DNA of 64,000 nucleotides. Origin: Lachnospiraceae bacterium. Its GTDB lineage: Bacteria > Bacillota_A > Clostridia > Lachnospirales > Lachnospiraceae. Where the stretch lies: NCBI GenBank assembly GCA_024690425.1, contig JAILCT010000265.1, positions 1-64,000 on the forward strand. Direction: 5' to 3'. Each line of letters opens with the position of its first letter. The first letter of the stretch is position 1. The translations under genes were made by a program, and so were the position numbers. Positions 45,730-55,600 of the stretch are shown piece after piece. The notes beneath the pieces were generated by a model. It was not told the origin of the DNA. It made no database searches and was given only the letters and a program-made list of their open reading frames with translations.

Positions 45730-46704
45730 ATGAAAGAATTAAAAAACCTGATGGGATGGCGGCCGGGTATCAAGGTCGTTGACTGTACAATGCGTGACGG
45801 TGGACTCGTGAATGATTTCTTCTTTACGGATGAATTCGTCAAGCAGCTGTACTTAACCAATCTCAAGGCCGGAGTTGACTATATGGAAATGGGCTATAAG
45901 GCCAGTAAGGAGATGTTCGATACAAGCAAGTTCGGCAAGTGGAAGTTCTCTGACGATGAGGACATACGTGCTGTCGTAGGAGATAATGATACAGACCTTA
46001 AGATCTCGGTAATGGCTGATGTCGGACGCTGTGATTACAAGACCGACATTCACGATAAGAGCGAGAGTCCGGTTGACCTCATACGTGTAGCGACTTATAT
46101 AAACACAATACCGCAGGCAGTAGACATGATAGAGGATGCAGCCAAAAAGGGATATGAGACTACGGTCAATATAATGGCCATATCCCAGGCTCAGGAAACA
46201 GATGTGAAGATAGCTCTTGAGATGCTGGCTCAGACTCCTGTAGAGTGCTTTTACATTGTGGACAGTTATGGCTCCATATACCCCGAACAGATGACCCGTA
46301 TTGCAGATCTCTATCTCAACGTGGCAGAGAAATACGGCAAGAAGGTCGGGATCCATGCTCACAATAACCAGCAGCTTGCCTTTGCCAATACGATCGAAGC
46401 TGTAGGATGCGGAGCCGATTATCTTGATGCAACATATTCGGGAATGGGCAGAGGTGCAGGTAACTGTTATCTGGAATCGCTTATCGGGTTCCTTCATAAT
46501 CCAAAATATAATCTCTATCCCGTGATCAAGTTTGTTGAGAAGTACATTAACCCATTAAAGGAAGAGGGAATGACATGGGGGTACGATATGCAGTACCTTT
46601 TTACGGGACTCCTCAACAGACATCCGAAGGTTGCGATTGACTATACCAAAGCAGGAAGGAAAGACCTTACCGAACTCTATCATGAAGTGATCCTTCTTGA
46701 CTAA
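45730..46704 (+). CDS. DRE-TIM aldolase-like protein within the trp operon
   Basis: 324 residues. It looks like the aldolase/HMG-CoA-lyase superfamily: VDCTMRDGG (Asp18, Arg22, Asp23) gives the catalytic Arg and metal Asp, and IHAHNNQ (His209, His211) the metal histidines. Relatives include 4-hydroxy-2-oxovalerate aldolase, but no partner dehydrogenase is near, and the C-terminal communication domain of that enzyme is not evident. The substrate is unknown. It lies 46 nt after trpD and 41 nt before trpE, same strand, no terminator between, so it is likely transcribed under the tryptophan T-box. It has no known role in the pathway. Confidence 0.82.
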   Translation: MKELKNLMGWRPGIKVVDCTMRDGGLVNDFFFTDEFVKQLYLTNLKAGVDYMEMGYKASKEMFDTSKFGKWKFSDDEDIRAVVGDNDTDLKISVMADVGRCDYKTDIHDKSESPVDLIRVATYINTIPQAVDMIEDAAKKGYETTVNIMAISQAQETDVKIALEMLAQTPVECFYIVDSYGSIYPEQMTRIADLYLNVAEKYGKKVGIHAHNNQQLAFANTIEAVGCGADYLDATYSGMGRGAGNCYLESLIGFLHNPKYNLYPVIKFVEKYINPLKEEGMTWGYDMQYLFTGLLNRHPKVAIDYTKAGRKDLTELYHEVILLD

Positions 46705-46745
46705 CCAGGGATGCCGGAAACATTTTATGTTTAAATGGAGGCAGT

Positions 46746-48224
46746 ATGTATACGCCATCTGTTGAGGAAGCTTTAAAGTATTCCAAAGAATATAACTATA
46801 TACCCATAAAAAGAGAGATACTGTCCGATATAACAACACCTATTCAGGTCCTTAAGAAGCTTAGGAAACACAGCAGGCATGTATATATGCTTGAAAGTGT
46901 TGAGAATCAGGAACATTTCGGACGGTATACCTTTCTGGGTTTTAATCCCACACTTTGTGTCACCTGTGCCAACTCAAGGCTTACTGTCACAGATGATAAG
47001 GGGACACTTGTGTATGAAGAGGATAATGCCGATCCCAGGGCCTATTTGAAGAGCCTTCTTGACAAATACAAGAGCCCCAACATGAGTGACTTTCCCAGCT
47101 TTACAGGTGGTCTTGTCGGCTATTTTGCTTATGATTATATAAAATACAGCGAGCCGTCACTTAAGCTTAATGCAAAAGACAGTGAACACTTCAAAGACAT
47201 GGACCTTATGCTCTTTGACAAGGTCATAGCCTTTGATAATGTCAAGCAGACGATAATAGTCATTGTCAATGTCGCTGCCGACGATCTTAAGAACGGTTAT
47301 AAGGAAGCTGTCAGGGAGATAGATTTTATTATCGATCTTATCAAGAACGGTGATGAAGCATTTATTGAAGCTGGACGCCTGATGAGTGATTACCGCAGGC
47401 TCTTTGATAAGGATGAATACTGCAGGATGGTCGAGCGGGCCAAGGATTATATTTACGAAGGTGATATATTTCAGGTCGTTCTTTCAAACAGGCTGGAAGC
47501 TGATTTTTCAGGTAGTCTCTTTAATACCTACAGGATACTTAGGACCTTAAATCCTTCACCCTATATGTTCTATTTCTGCGGAGATGATATGGAAGTGTGC
47601 GGAGCGTCGCCCGAGACACTTGTCAAGCTTGAGAACGGGATCCTCCATACTTTTCCTCTTGCGGGAACCAGAAAGAGGGGAGCAGACAGTGAAGAAGATG
47701 ACGCTCTTGAGAAAGAACTGTTAAGGGATGAGAAGGAACTTGCCGAGCATAACATGCTCGTCGACCTTGGACGTAACGATATAGGCAAGATCAGCGAATT
47801 CGGAAGTGTTGAAGTGGAAGATTATATGTCTGTCCTTAAGTATTCCCATGTTATGCATATAGGGTCTACTGTACGTGGCAGGATAAGAAATGACAAAGGA
47901 CCGGCCGATGCGATCGATGCGATACTTCCCGCGGGAACACTTTCCGGAGCACCGAAGCTTCGGGCATGTGAGATCATAAATGAACTTGAAGACAATAAGC
48001 GCGGGCTTTATGGCGGCGCTATCGGCTATATTGATTTTAAAGGTAATCTTGATACCTGTATCGCCATAAGGCTTGCCTTTAAGAAAAACGGCAAGGTATT
48101 TGTAAGGTCCGGAGCCGGCATAGTGGCAGATTCGGTTCCCGAAACCGAATACCAGGAATGCCTTAACAAGGCCAAGGCAGTAATGACAGCCATTGAATCG
48201 GCAGAGAGGCTGGTGGATGCATGA
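46746..48224 (+). CDS. trpE: anthranilate synthase component I
   Basis: 492 residues, chorismate-binding fold. With TrpG it makes anthranilate from chorismate and glutamine. The N-terminal domain has the inhibitor-site segment LESVENQEHFGRYTF near residue 47 (the LLES-like motif that binds Trp). The catalytic part has PSPYMFYF, ETLVKLENG, FPLAGTRKRG, RNDIGKI, HVMHIGSTVRG and PAGTLSGAPK. Trp feedback is therefore expected besides T-box control. The stop overlaps the trpG start (ATGA). Confidence 0.95.
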   Translation: MYTPSVEEALKYSKEYNYIPIKREILSDITTPIQVLKKLRKHSRHVYMLESVENQEHFGRYTFLGFNPTLCVTCANSRLTVTDDKGTLVYEEDNADPRAYLKSLLDKYKSPNMSDFPSFTGGLVGYFAYDYIKYSEPSLKLNAKDSEHFKDMDLMLFDKVIAFDNVKQTIIVIVNVAADDLKNGYKEAVREIDFIIDLIKNGDEAFIEAGRLMSDYRRLFDKDEYCRMVERAKDYIYEGDIFQVVLSNRLEADFSGSLFNTYRILRTLNPSPYMFYFCGDDMEVCGASPETLVKLENGILHTFPLAGTRKRGADSEEDDALEKELLRDEKELAEHNMLVDLGRNDIGKISEFGSVEVEDYMSVLKYSHVMHIGSTVRGRIRNDKGPADAIDAILPAGTLSGAPKLRACEIINELEDNKRGLYGGAIGYIDFKGNLDTCIAIRLAFKKNGKVFVRSGAGIVADSVPETEYQECLNKAKAVMTAIESAERLVDA

Positions 48225-48793
48225 TATTACTGATTGACAATTATGACAGCTTCTCTTATAACCTTTATCAGCTGATAGGAACGATAGATCCGGATATCAA
48301 GGTCATAAGAAATGATGAGATGACTGTAGATGAGATAGAAAAGCTTGATCCTTCACATATCATCATTTCACCCGGACCCGGTAAACCGCAGGATGCCGGG
48401 ATATGCGAGGATGTGATAAGATATTTTACAGGCAGGAAGCCGATACTGGGTGTATGTCTGGGACATCAGGCCATATGCGAAGCTTTCGGTGGACTTGTGG
48501 ATCATGCCGGAAACCTCATGCATGGTAAAGCATCCACTGCCAAAATCGATACAACCTGCAGGATATTCAAGGATCTTGACGATGAACTCACGGTTGCCAG
48601 ATATCATTCACTCGCAGCTGTGGAGAACAGGCTTCCATCATGCCTTAAGATCACTGCAAGAAGTGATGACGGAGAGATAATGGCTGTGGAGCACAGGGAA
48701 CATCCGGTGTTCGGCCTGCAGTTCCACCCCGAATCAATACTTACGCAAAACGGCAGAATAATACTTGGTAATTTCCTGGATATACTGTATTAA
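48221..48793 (+). CDS. trpG: anthranilate synthase component II (glutamine amidotransferase)
   Basis: 190 residues, class I amidotransferase. It supplies ammonia to TrpE. The nucleophile Cys is in LGVCLGHQAICEAFGG near residue 79; the His and Glu of the triad are in GLQFHPESILT near residue 168. The oxyanion segment is ISPGPGKP. In many bacteria this subunit is shared with para-aminobenzoate synthesis; no pabB is seen here. It is coupled to trpE by the ATGA overlap and followed by an intrinsic terminator, so it ends the operon. Confidence 0.96.
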   Translation: MILLIDNYDSFSYNLYQLIGTIDPDIKVIRNDEMTVDEIEKLDPSHIIISPGPGKPQDAGICEDVIRYFTGRKPILGVCLGHQAICEAFGGLVDHAGNLMHGKASTAKIDTTCRIFKDLDDELTVARYHSLAAVENRLPSCLKITARSDDGEIMAVEHREHPVFGLQFHPESILTQNGRIILGNFLDILY

Positions 48794-48802
48794 TGGCAGA
48801 CA

Positions 48803-48827
48803 GGCTCCCTTATGGGGAGCCTTTTTT
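48803..48827 (+). terminator. intrinsic terminator of the trp operon
   Basis: GGCTCCC (48803-48809) pairs with GGGAGCC (48815-48821) around a 5-nt loop, followed by six T. It begins 9 nt after the trpG stop. Confidence 0.9.
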
Positions 48828-48905
48828 GATTTTATGATACTTGTTAGCATGGTCATATCTGTGTTATTATATATAAGTTAGAAAATGTTTAGAAAGGACA
48901 TTGAA

Positions 48906-49619
48906 ATGGAAATAAAAAACATTGCAGAAGAGCTTAAGAGTAATGCTTATCCCGGCCGCGGAATCATAATCGGACGCAGCAGAGACGGAGGTAAGGCCGT
49001 AACTGCCTACTTTATCATGGGCAGGAGCGTTAATTCAAGGAACAGGGTGTTTGTGGAAGATGGTGAGGGTATAAGGACACAGGCTCACGATCCCGCTCTC
49101 TTAAGTGACCCTTCGCTTATCATTTACGCACCTGTCAGGGTTCTTGGCAATAAGACGATAGTCACCAACGGCGATCAGACTGATACAATATACGAAGGAA
49201 TGGATAAGCAGCTCACCTTCGAACAGTCCTTGAGAAGCCGCGAATTTGAGCCTGACGGTCCCAATTACACACCGCGTATTTCGGGAATAATGCATATCGA
49301 GAACGGAACATACAATTATGCAATGTCGATCCTTAAGAGCAATAACGGTAATCCGGATGCAGTAAACCGTTATACCTTTGCATATGAGGCTCCTGTCGCA
49401 GGCGAAGGGCATTTCATCCATACATACATGCATGACGGAGATCCCCTTCCCAGCTTTGAAGGAGAGCCCAAGCTTGTCGCAATAGATGGTTCAATTGATG
49501 ACTTTACGAACATGGTCTGGGATAACCTTAATGAAGACAATAAGGTTTCACTGTTTGTAAGGTTTATTGATATAAAGACAGGCGAATATGAAACAAGGAT
49601 AATAAATAAAAACAAGTGA
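48906..49619 (+). CDS. IMP cyclohydrolase (PurO-like family)
   Basis: 237 residues. It resembles the IMP_cyclohyd (PurO-type) family: YPGRGIIIGRSRDGGKAVTAYFIMGRS near the start, HDPALLSDPSLIIYAPV, and RISGIMHIENG near residue 130. It would close the last ring of IMP, replacing the N-terminal domain of bifunctional PurH. An ATG at 48885 opens the frame, but GAAAGGA lies 7 nt before the ATG at 48906, which I chose. The next gene, 13 nt later, supplies the preceding step, which strongly supports the call. Confidence 0.9.
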   Translation: MEIKNIAEELKSNAYPGRGIIIGRSRDGGKAVTAYFIMGRSVNSRNRVFVEDGEGIRTQAHDPALLSDPSLIIYAPVRVLGNKTIVTNGDQTDTIYEGMDKQLTFEQSLRSREFEPDGPNYTPRISGIMHIENGTYNYAMSILKSNNGNPDAVNRYTFAYEAPVAGEGHFIHTYMHDGDPLPSFEGEPKLVAIDGSIDDFTNMVWDNLNEDNKVSLFVRFIDIKTGEYETRIINKNK

Positions 49620-49632
49620 TAAGGAGAGTGTG

Positions 49633-50811
49633 ATGAAGGAACTTGAACTTAAATATGGCTGCAATCCCAATCAGAAGCCATCCAGGATATATGTTAATGA
49701 CGGAAGGGATCTTCCGATAGAAGTATTAAACGGTAAACCCGGCTATATTAATTTCCTTGATGCCTTTAACGGCTGGCAGCTGGTTTCTGAGCTTAAGAAG
49801 GCCACAGGATATCCTGCCGCAACATCCTTCAAGCATGTGTCCCCGGCGGGAGCCGCAATAGGCAAGCCTCTTGATGATACAATGAGGAAGATATACTTCG
49901 TAGAGGATATAGAAGACCTGTCCCCCATAGCATGTGCTTATGCTAGGGCCAGGGGTGCAGACAGGATGTCTTCTTACGGTGATTTTATCGCCCTTTCCGA
50001 TGTATGTGATGTGTCGGCAGCCAGGATAATCAGGAAGGAATTCTCTGACGGCATAATCGCTCCCGGTTATGAGCCCGAAGCCCTTGAGCTCTTAAAGGAG
50101 AAGAAAAAGGGAGCATATGCCATCATTAAGATCGATCCTTCATACAGGCCTCAGCCTGTAGAGCATAAGGATGTGTTTGGTATAACCTTCGAGCAGGGAA
50201 GAAATGAAGTTGAGATCAATGATTCGCTGCTTACGAATATCGTTACAAAGAATAAGGACATCCCAGAGTCAGCCAGGCATGACATGATCATATCGCTGAT
50301 CACCCTTAAGTATACGCAGAGTAATTCAGTATGCTTTGTTAAGGATGGTCAGGCTATTGGAATTGGTGCCGGCCAGCAGTCAAGGGTTCACTGCGTAAGG
50401 CTGGCGGGACAGAAGGCCGATAACTGGCTGCTGCGTCAATGTCCCAAGGTTATGAACCTCCGGTTTGTTGACGGGATCAAGCGTGCAGACAGGGATAACG
50501 CCATAGATAATTACATTGGTGAAGCGTATATGGATGTACTTAAGGAAGGCGCATGGCAGAAGATATTCAAGGTTAAGCCCGACCGTCTCACAGACGAAGA
50601 GAAGCGGGAGTGGCTTGATCAGATGGATGATGTGGTACTCGGTTCCGATGCTTTCTTCCCGTTCTCAGACAGCATAGAACGCGGCGCCAAGAGCGGTGTC
50701 AAATATGTGGTACAGCCCGGCGGTTCCATAAGAGATCAGGATGTCATCGACTGCTGTGACGAATACGGCATGGCAATGGTATGCAACGGAGTAAGGCTGT
50801 TCCATCATTGA
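49633..50811 (+). CDS. stand-alone AICAR transformylase (PurH C-terminal domain type)
   Basis: 392 residues. It transfers a formyl group from 10-formyl-tetrahydrofolate to AICAR. Seen are LKYGCNPNQKPSRIY at the start, the segment ATSFKHVSPAGAAIG with the catalytic Lys-His, ITLKYTQSNSVCFVKDGQAIGIGAGQQSRVHC and DAFFPFSDSIERGAKSGV. The N-terminal MGS-like cyclohydrolase domain of PurH is absent; the neighbouring PurO-like protein fills that role. The ATG at 49633 follows AAGGAG by 6 nt; a GTG one codon earlier opens the frame. Confidence 0.94.
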   Translation: MKELELKYGCNPNQKPSRIYVNDGRDLPIEVLNGKPGYINFLDAFNGWQLVSELKKATGYPAATSFKHVSPAGAAIGKPLDDTMRKIYFVEDIEDLSPIACAYARARGADRMSSYGDFIALSDVCDVSAARIIRKEFSDGIIAPGYEPEALELLKEKKKGAYAIIKIDPSYRPQPVEHKDVFGITFEQGRNEVEINDSLLTNIVTKNKDIPESARHDMIISLITLKYTQSNSVCFVKDGQAIGIGAGQQSRVHCVRLAGQKADNWLLRQCPKVMNLRFVDGIKRADRDNAIDNYIGEAYMDVLKEGAWQKIFKVKPDRLTDEEKREWLDQMDDVVLGSDAFFPFSDSIERGAKSGVKYVVQPGGSIRDQDVIDCCDEYGMAMVCNGVRLFHH

Positions 50812-50837
50812 TTTATATCTGTACGGAGAGTCATTAA

Positions 50838-52688
50838 ATGGCGAACATGGATCAGATTGTTGTAGTATCGATACTTTTTACGGTTCTTCTTTCCGCCATA
50901 TCGATAACTATCAATCATAAGAAAAAAAGCACAAATGATGAGGGACTTCAGCGGTTCCTCATGTTTGCTTATGCCTATATCGCAGGCCTTGTCAGCTATA
51001 TAATGGTGTACCTTTTGCTTGGGTCGGAATCTGTGGTCAGATATATGCTGCTTCTGGTCATATGGTGCTGTTATTGTGCTATGCTTGCAGCCATGATCAT
51101 GCAGTGCATATTTATTTTTGATTATAACAGGGTCTGGATCAAGAATGTAACTTCGGCACTGTGTTATTACAGCCTTTTGTCGGTTCTTGTCGAGCTGTTC
51201 TTTAATAAGTTCAGGTTTGACTATAATTCATCAGGGATCCTGTTTTCGCCGGGAGTCTTTTCCGAGGGATTCTACTACGGATTCCCCATATTCATTTATT
51301 ACGCATGTATAATTTTCCTGCTTTATAACTATTGGAAGACCCATGTGAAGATACGTGAGAGATATCTTATTAAGCTTGCCGTATATGCTGTCGTACCTGC
51401 TCTTATCGGGCTGGTTGTCGAGAGTATATGCCAGGTTGTCTACGACTTAAGATATCCTGTATTTTTCATATTGATGATAGTTCCGTTCAAGCTGTTCTCG
51501 GATATCAATATAAAGAACAGAAGCTTCAAGTTATATTTTTCCGATTTCGAAGGCCTTCTTAAGGCGGACAATACAGATGCTGTATTTATATGCAACGATG
51601 AGCAGGAAGTCCTGTATCAGAACAGGGCTGCTGAGGTCAATTCAAGGCTTTACAGCGATTCATTTGAAGGACGTAAGTTATCCGAGATCTTTATTATCGA
51701 CAGGGATATAATGCGTGCCTTAAATTCCAAGGATGCAAAGAACGGGCTGATGGTTCCTGCTATCTATCCCATAACAGGTAATCATCTGGTTATGAGTGTT
51801 GAATTTATTTATGACTGCTGTGATGAGATCCTGTGCTATATCATAACTATTCCCAATTATCTTGTCGCAGTGGATGAGAAGACATTCGAAGAAGCAGGCA
51901 CTGATGAAGAGGCTCCGATTCAGGCAACTGTCAAAACGGCTGCTTTACCGGATAAACCCGATAATCCTCACGCTGTTCATGATAAATCATCGGTGGATCC
52001 CAATGCCAATGTCCTTATCGTCGATGATAATCTGGATAATCTTGATAAATACGAGGCTCTTCTTAAGCCTTATGAAGTGACCGTAACAAAGGCAATAGGC
52101 GGAAGGAATGCAATCGAGAAGCTGCTCGATCCCTGTTATGATGCCATATTTATCGCATATACCATGAGCAAGCTCAACGGTATAGAAACAGCCAAGAGGA
52201 TCCGGAGTATGGGAGCAGAGTATTACACGGACGTGCCTGTTATCTTTATATTGGATGAACCCGTTGCCCTTGTATATAAGGACCTTCTGTCAGTCAGCTT
52301 TAATGACTACATAGAATCACCTATTTCAATAAGCAAGCTTAATGTCATAATGGGAAGATGGCTGTGGCGGCGCTATGCCGTAACAGATAAGTTCAATGTG
52401 AATATAGGAAGCAGCCGCAATGTAAGATATATTGCGGAAATGAGCGAGCTTTTTGACGACTGCCTGGCCTTTAACACATCAGGCAAATGGGAATACATGG
52501 GCTATACTCTCAAGGGAATAAAGCGCCTGTGCAGCAAGCTCGATGATAAGAAGCTCACCGATGCATGTGATAATATGGTTGATGCCTATATAAGAGGTCA
52601 ATCCGATCAGATAAATTCATTTCTTGAAGAATTCAGCCAGGAGATCGAACGCGTTAAGACAGGCATTGGCCGTGGATTGATATATTGA
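50838..52688 (+). CDS. 7TM - PAS-like - pseudo-receiver - pseudo-HPt protein without a kinase
   Basis: 616 residues. About seven membrane helices occupy residues 6-235, similar in layout to 7TM sensor-kinase inputs. A PAS-like domain lies at about 240-350, then a Pro/Asp linker. A receiver fold follows at about 390-510: the acidic pair Asp396-Asp397 is present (VLIVDDN), but the phospho-Asp position is Ala440 (IFIAYTMSKLNG) and the conserved Lys position is Ser494 (YIESPIS). A helical domain at about 525-610 has YTLKGIKR, which resembles the HPt motif HxLKG with Tyr556 in place of His. No DHp or ATPase domain exists. It is probably a non-phosphorylating scaffold or sensor. It abuts the convergent activase gene by 2 nt. 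Confidence 0.8.
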   Translation: MANMDQIVVVSILFTVLLSAISITINHKKKSTNDEGLQRFLMFAYAYIAGLVSYIMVYLLLGSESVVRYMLLLVIWCCYCAMLAAMIMQCIFIFDYNRVWIKNVTSALCYYSLLSVLVELFFNKFRFDYNSSGILFSPGVFSEGFYYGFPIFIYYACIIFLLYNYWKTHVKIRERYLIKLAVYAVVPALIGLVVESICQVVYDLRYPVFFILMIVPFKLFSDINIKNRSFKLYFSDFEGLLKADNTDAVFICNDEQEVLYQNRAAEVNSRLYSDSFEGRKLSEIFIIDRDIMRALNSKDAKNGLMVPAIYPITGNHLVMSVEFIYDCCDEILCYIITIPNYLVAVDEKTFEEAGTDEEAPIQATVKTAALPDKPDNPHAVHDKSSVDPNANVLIVDDNLDNLDKYEALLKPYEVTVTKAIGGRNAIEKLLDPCYDAIFIAYTMSKLNGIETAKRIRSMGAEYYTDVPVIFILDEPVALVYKDLLSVSFNDYIESPISISKLNVIMGRWLWRRYAVTDKFNVNIGSSRNVRYIAEMSELFDDCLAFNTSGKWEYMGYTLKGIKRLCSKLDDKKLTDACDNMVDAYIRGQSDQINSFLEEFSQEIERVKTGIGRGLIY

Positions 52689-52690
52689 TA

Positions 52691-55600
52691 TCAATTTAGC
52701 TTTTTAAATGCGGTAGAGAGCATCAGCTTGATACGGTTAAGCTGGTTGACCTCACTGGCTCCCGGATCATAATCGATCGCAACAATATTGGAATCGGGAT
52801 AATGACGCCGAAGCTCCTTTATTACACCCTTACCTACAACGTGGTTGGGAAGGCATCCAAAGGGCTGTGTACATACGATATTGTTAACTCCGGAATGGAT
52901 CAGCTCAACCATTTCTCCTGTAAGGAACCATCCCTCACCTGTCTGGTTGCCTATCGATACAATATCCTTGGCATAATCAACAAGCTTATATATGCTCACG
53001 GGGGGAGTAAAGTGTTTGCTTTCCTTAAGCGCCTTTATTGCAGCACCTCTTAATATATCCACTCCTTTTATCGCAAGGCTTGAGAGGAATGCTGTTTTCC
53101 TTGATTTACCCAGATGCTCAGCCTTATATACCTGGTTGTAGAAGCAGTACTGCATAAAATCAAGAAGGTCTGGAACAACGGCTTCGGCTCCTTCACTTTC
53201 TATCAGGTTGACCAGATCATTATTGGCGGTGGGAGAGAACTTGACAAGGATTTCGCCCACAATTCCCACTCGTGGCTTCTTCATATCTTCATCTATGGGA
53301 ACAGCGTCAAAATCAGCAACTATATCCCTGCACATCTGATTAAACACTTTAATGCTCTGGTGATCCGATGATACAAATTCTCGGCAGCGTCCGACCCACT
53401 TTTCATGGACTTCATCAGCAGTACCGGGTGTTATTTCATAAGGACGCATCCTGTATAAACATCTCATGAAGAGATCACCGAAAATCGCAGCATAAGCAAG
53501 ACGCTGCCCAAGCTTTAAGTTTATCTTGAATCCGGGATTGCTTTCGATCTTACCGATATTCAGTGATATTACAGGAATGTGCTCATAACCGGCATTTTTC
53601 AATGCTCTTCTTATAAAGGCAATATAATTGGTAGCTCGGCAGCCGCCTCCCGTCTGGCTCATTATGACGGCAAGCCTGTCAGTATCATATTTCCCTGAAA
53701 GTATTGCATCCATCAGCTGTCCGACAACGATAAGTGAAGGATAGCACGCGTCATTATTAACATACTTAAGGCCCACATCAACGGCGGCCTTGTTGGAATT
53801 ATCAGGAACGATAAGGTTATAACCGCATGAATTAAATGCCTGCTCCATAACATCAAAATGGATCGGCGACATGTTCGGGCAGAGGATCGTGTAATTCTTT
53901 GCCATTTCCTCCGTAAAAATAACACGGTTGTAAGCGGAAGATCTTATCTCACGTTTTTCTTTATGTTTTTTCTTTAACTTGATCGCGCTCAATAACGAAC
54001 GTATTCTTATCCTGGCCGCACCCAGATTATTAACTTCATCTATCTTAAGACATGTGTATATCTTGCCCGAAGCGGACAATATATCATTAACCTGATCTGT
54101 TGTAACTGCATCCAGACCGCATCCAAATGAATTAAGCTGGACAAGGTCTATATCATCCCTGGTCTTTACGTAGTTGGCCGCAGCATAAAGCCTTGAGTGA
54201 TACATCCACTGGTCGGAAACGATCAGGGGCCTTTCACATGGATTGAGGTGTGAGATCGAGTCCTCGGTAAGGACAGCCATTCCATAGGAATTGATCATCT
54301 CCGGAATGCCATGATTTATCTCGGGATCGATATGGTACGGGCGCCCTGCGAGAACTATTCCGTGTCTGTTATTTTCCTCAAGGTATTTAAGGGTTTCCTC
54401 ACCCTTTCTCTTGATATCTTCCCTTACTCTTGCCATTTCATCCCATCCGGCCTTGGCGGCAGCATATACCTCATCTGAAGGGATATCTGGAAAGGCAGCT
54501 ATAAGTTCAGTGGATGCGATCTTTAAGCTCTCAAAGCTTAAGAAGGGGTTATGGAAACGGACTTCCTTCTTTATTATCTCATCCATATTGTTGCGGATGT
54601 TCTCACTGTAAGAAGTAACTATCGGACAGTTGTAATGGTTTGTTGCCCCTTCCTGCTCTTTACGCTCATAGAAGAGGGCAGGATAGAAGATATAATCGAT
54701 CCCCTGCTTTATAAGCCACTCGACATGACCATGTGCAAGCTTTGCCGGATAGCATTCCGATTCCGAAGGTATTGATTCAATACCCAGTTCATAGATCTTG
54801 TGGGAAGATCTGGGAGAGAGTATTACCCTGAATTTAAGCTTTGTAAAGAAGGTAAACCAGAAAGGATAATTCTCATACATATTTAGTACACGGGGAATAC
54901 CGACGATCCCGCGCTCAGCTTCAGTTATTTCGAGCGGTTCATAACCGAAAACCTTCTTTTCCTTATATTCAAACAGGTTGGGAAGGTTGTTTTCATTTTT
55001 CTGTTTACCGAGACCTCTTTCACAGCGGTTGCCTGATATATACTGACGACCGCCTGAAAACTTATTGATCGTAAGCCTGCAGTTATTTGTGCATCCCTTA
55101 CACTTGGCCATTGAAGTTGAGAATTTAAGAGAATTGATCTGATCGATCGTAAGCATGGTGGTGGACTTTACATCCTCGTAACGTTCCCTTGCTATAAGAG
55201 CTGCTCCGAAGGCACCCATGATGCCGGCTATATCGGGACGTATGGCCTCACCGCCTGAAATCTTTTCAAAGCTTCGAAGTACCGCATCATTGTAGAAGGT
55301 TCCTCCCTGTACAACGATCTTCTTACCCAGAGAAGCCGCATCGGAAACCTTGATAACCTTAAACAGTGCATTCTTGATAACAGAATAAGCAAGGCCTGCC
55401 GAAATATCATCAACACCGGCGCCTTCCTTCTGTGCCTGTTTCACCTTGGAATTCATGAATACTGTGCATCTTGTTCCAAGATCTATGGGGTGCTTTGCAA
55501 ACAAAGCTGCTTTTGCAAAATCAGTGACCGAGTAGTTGAGTGATTTTGCAAAGGTCTCTATAAAGGATCCACAGCCTGAAGAACATGCTTCGTTTAAGAG

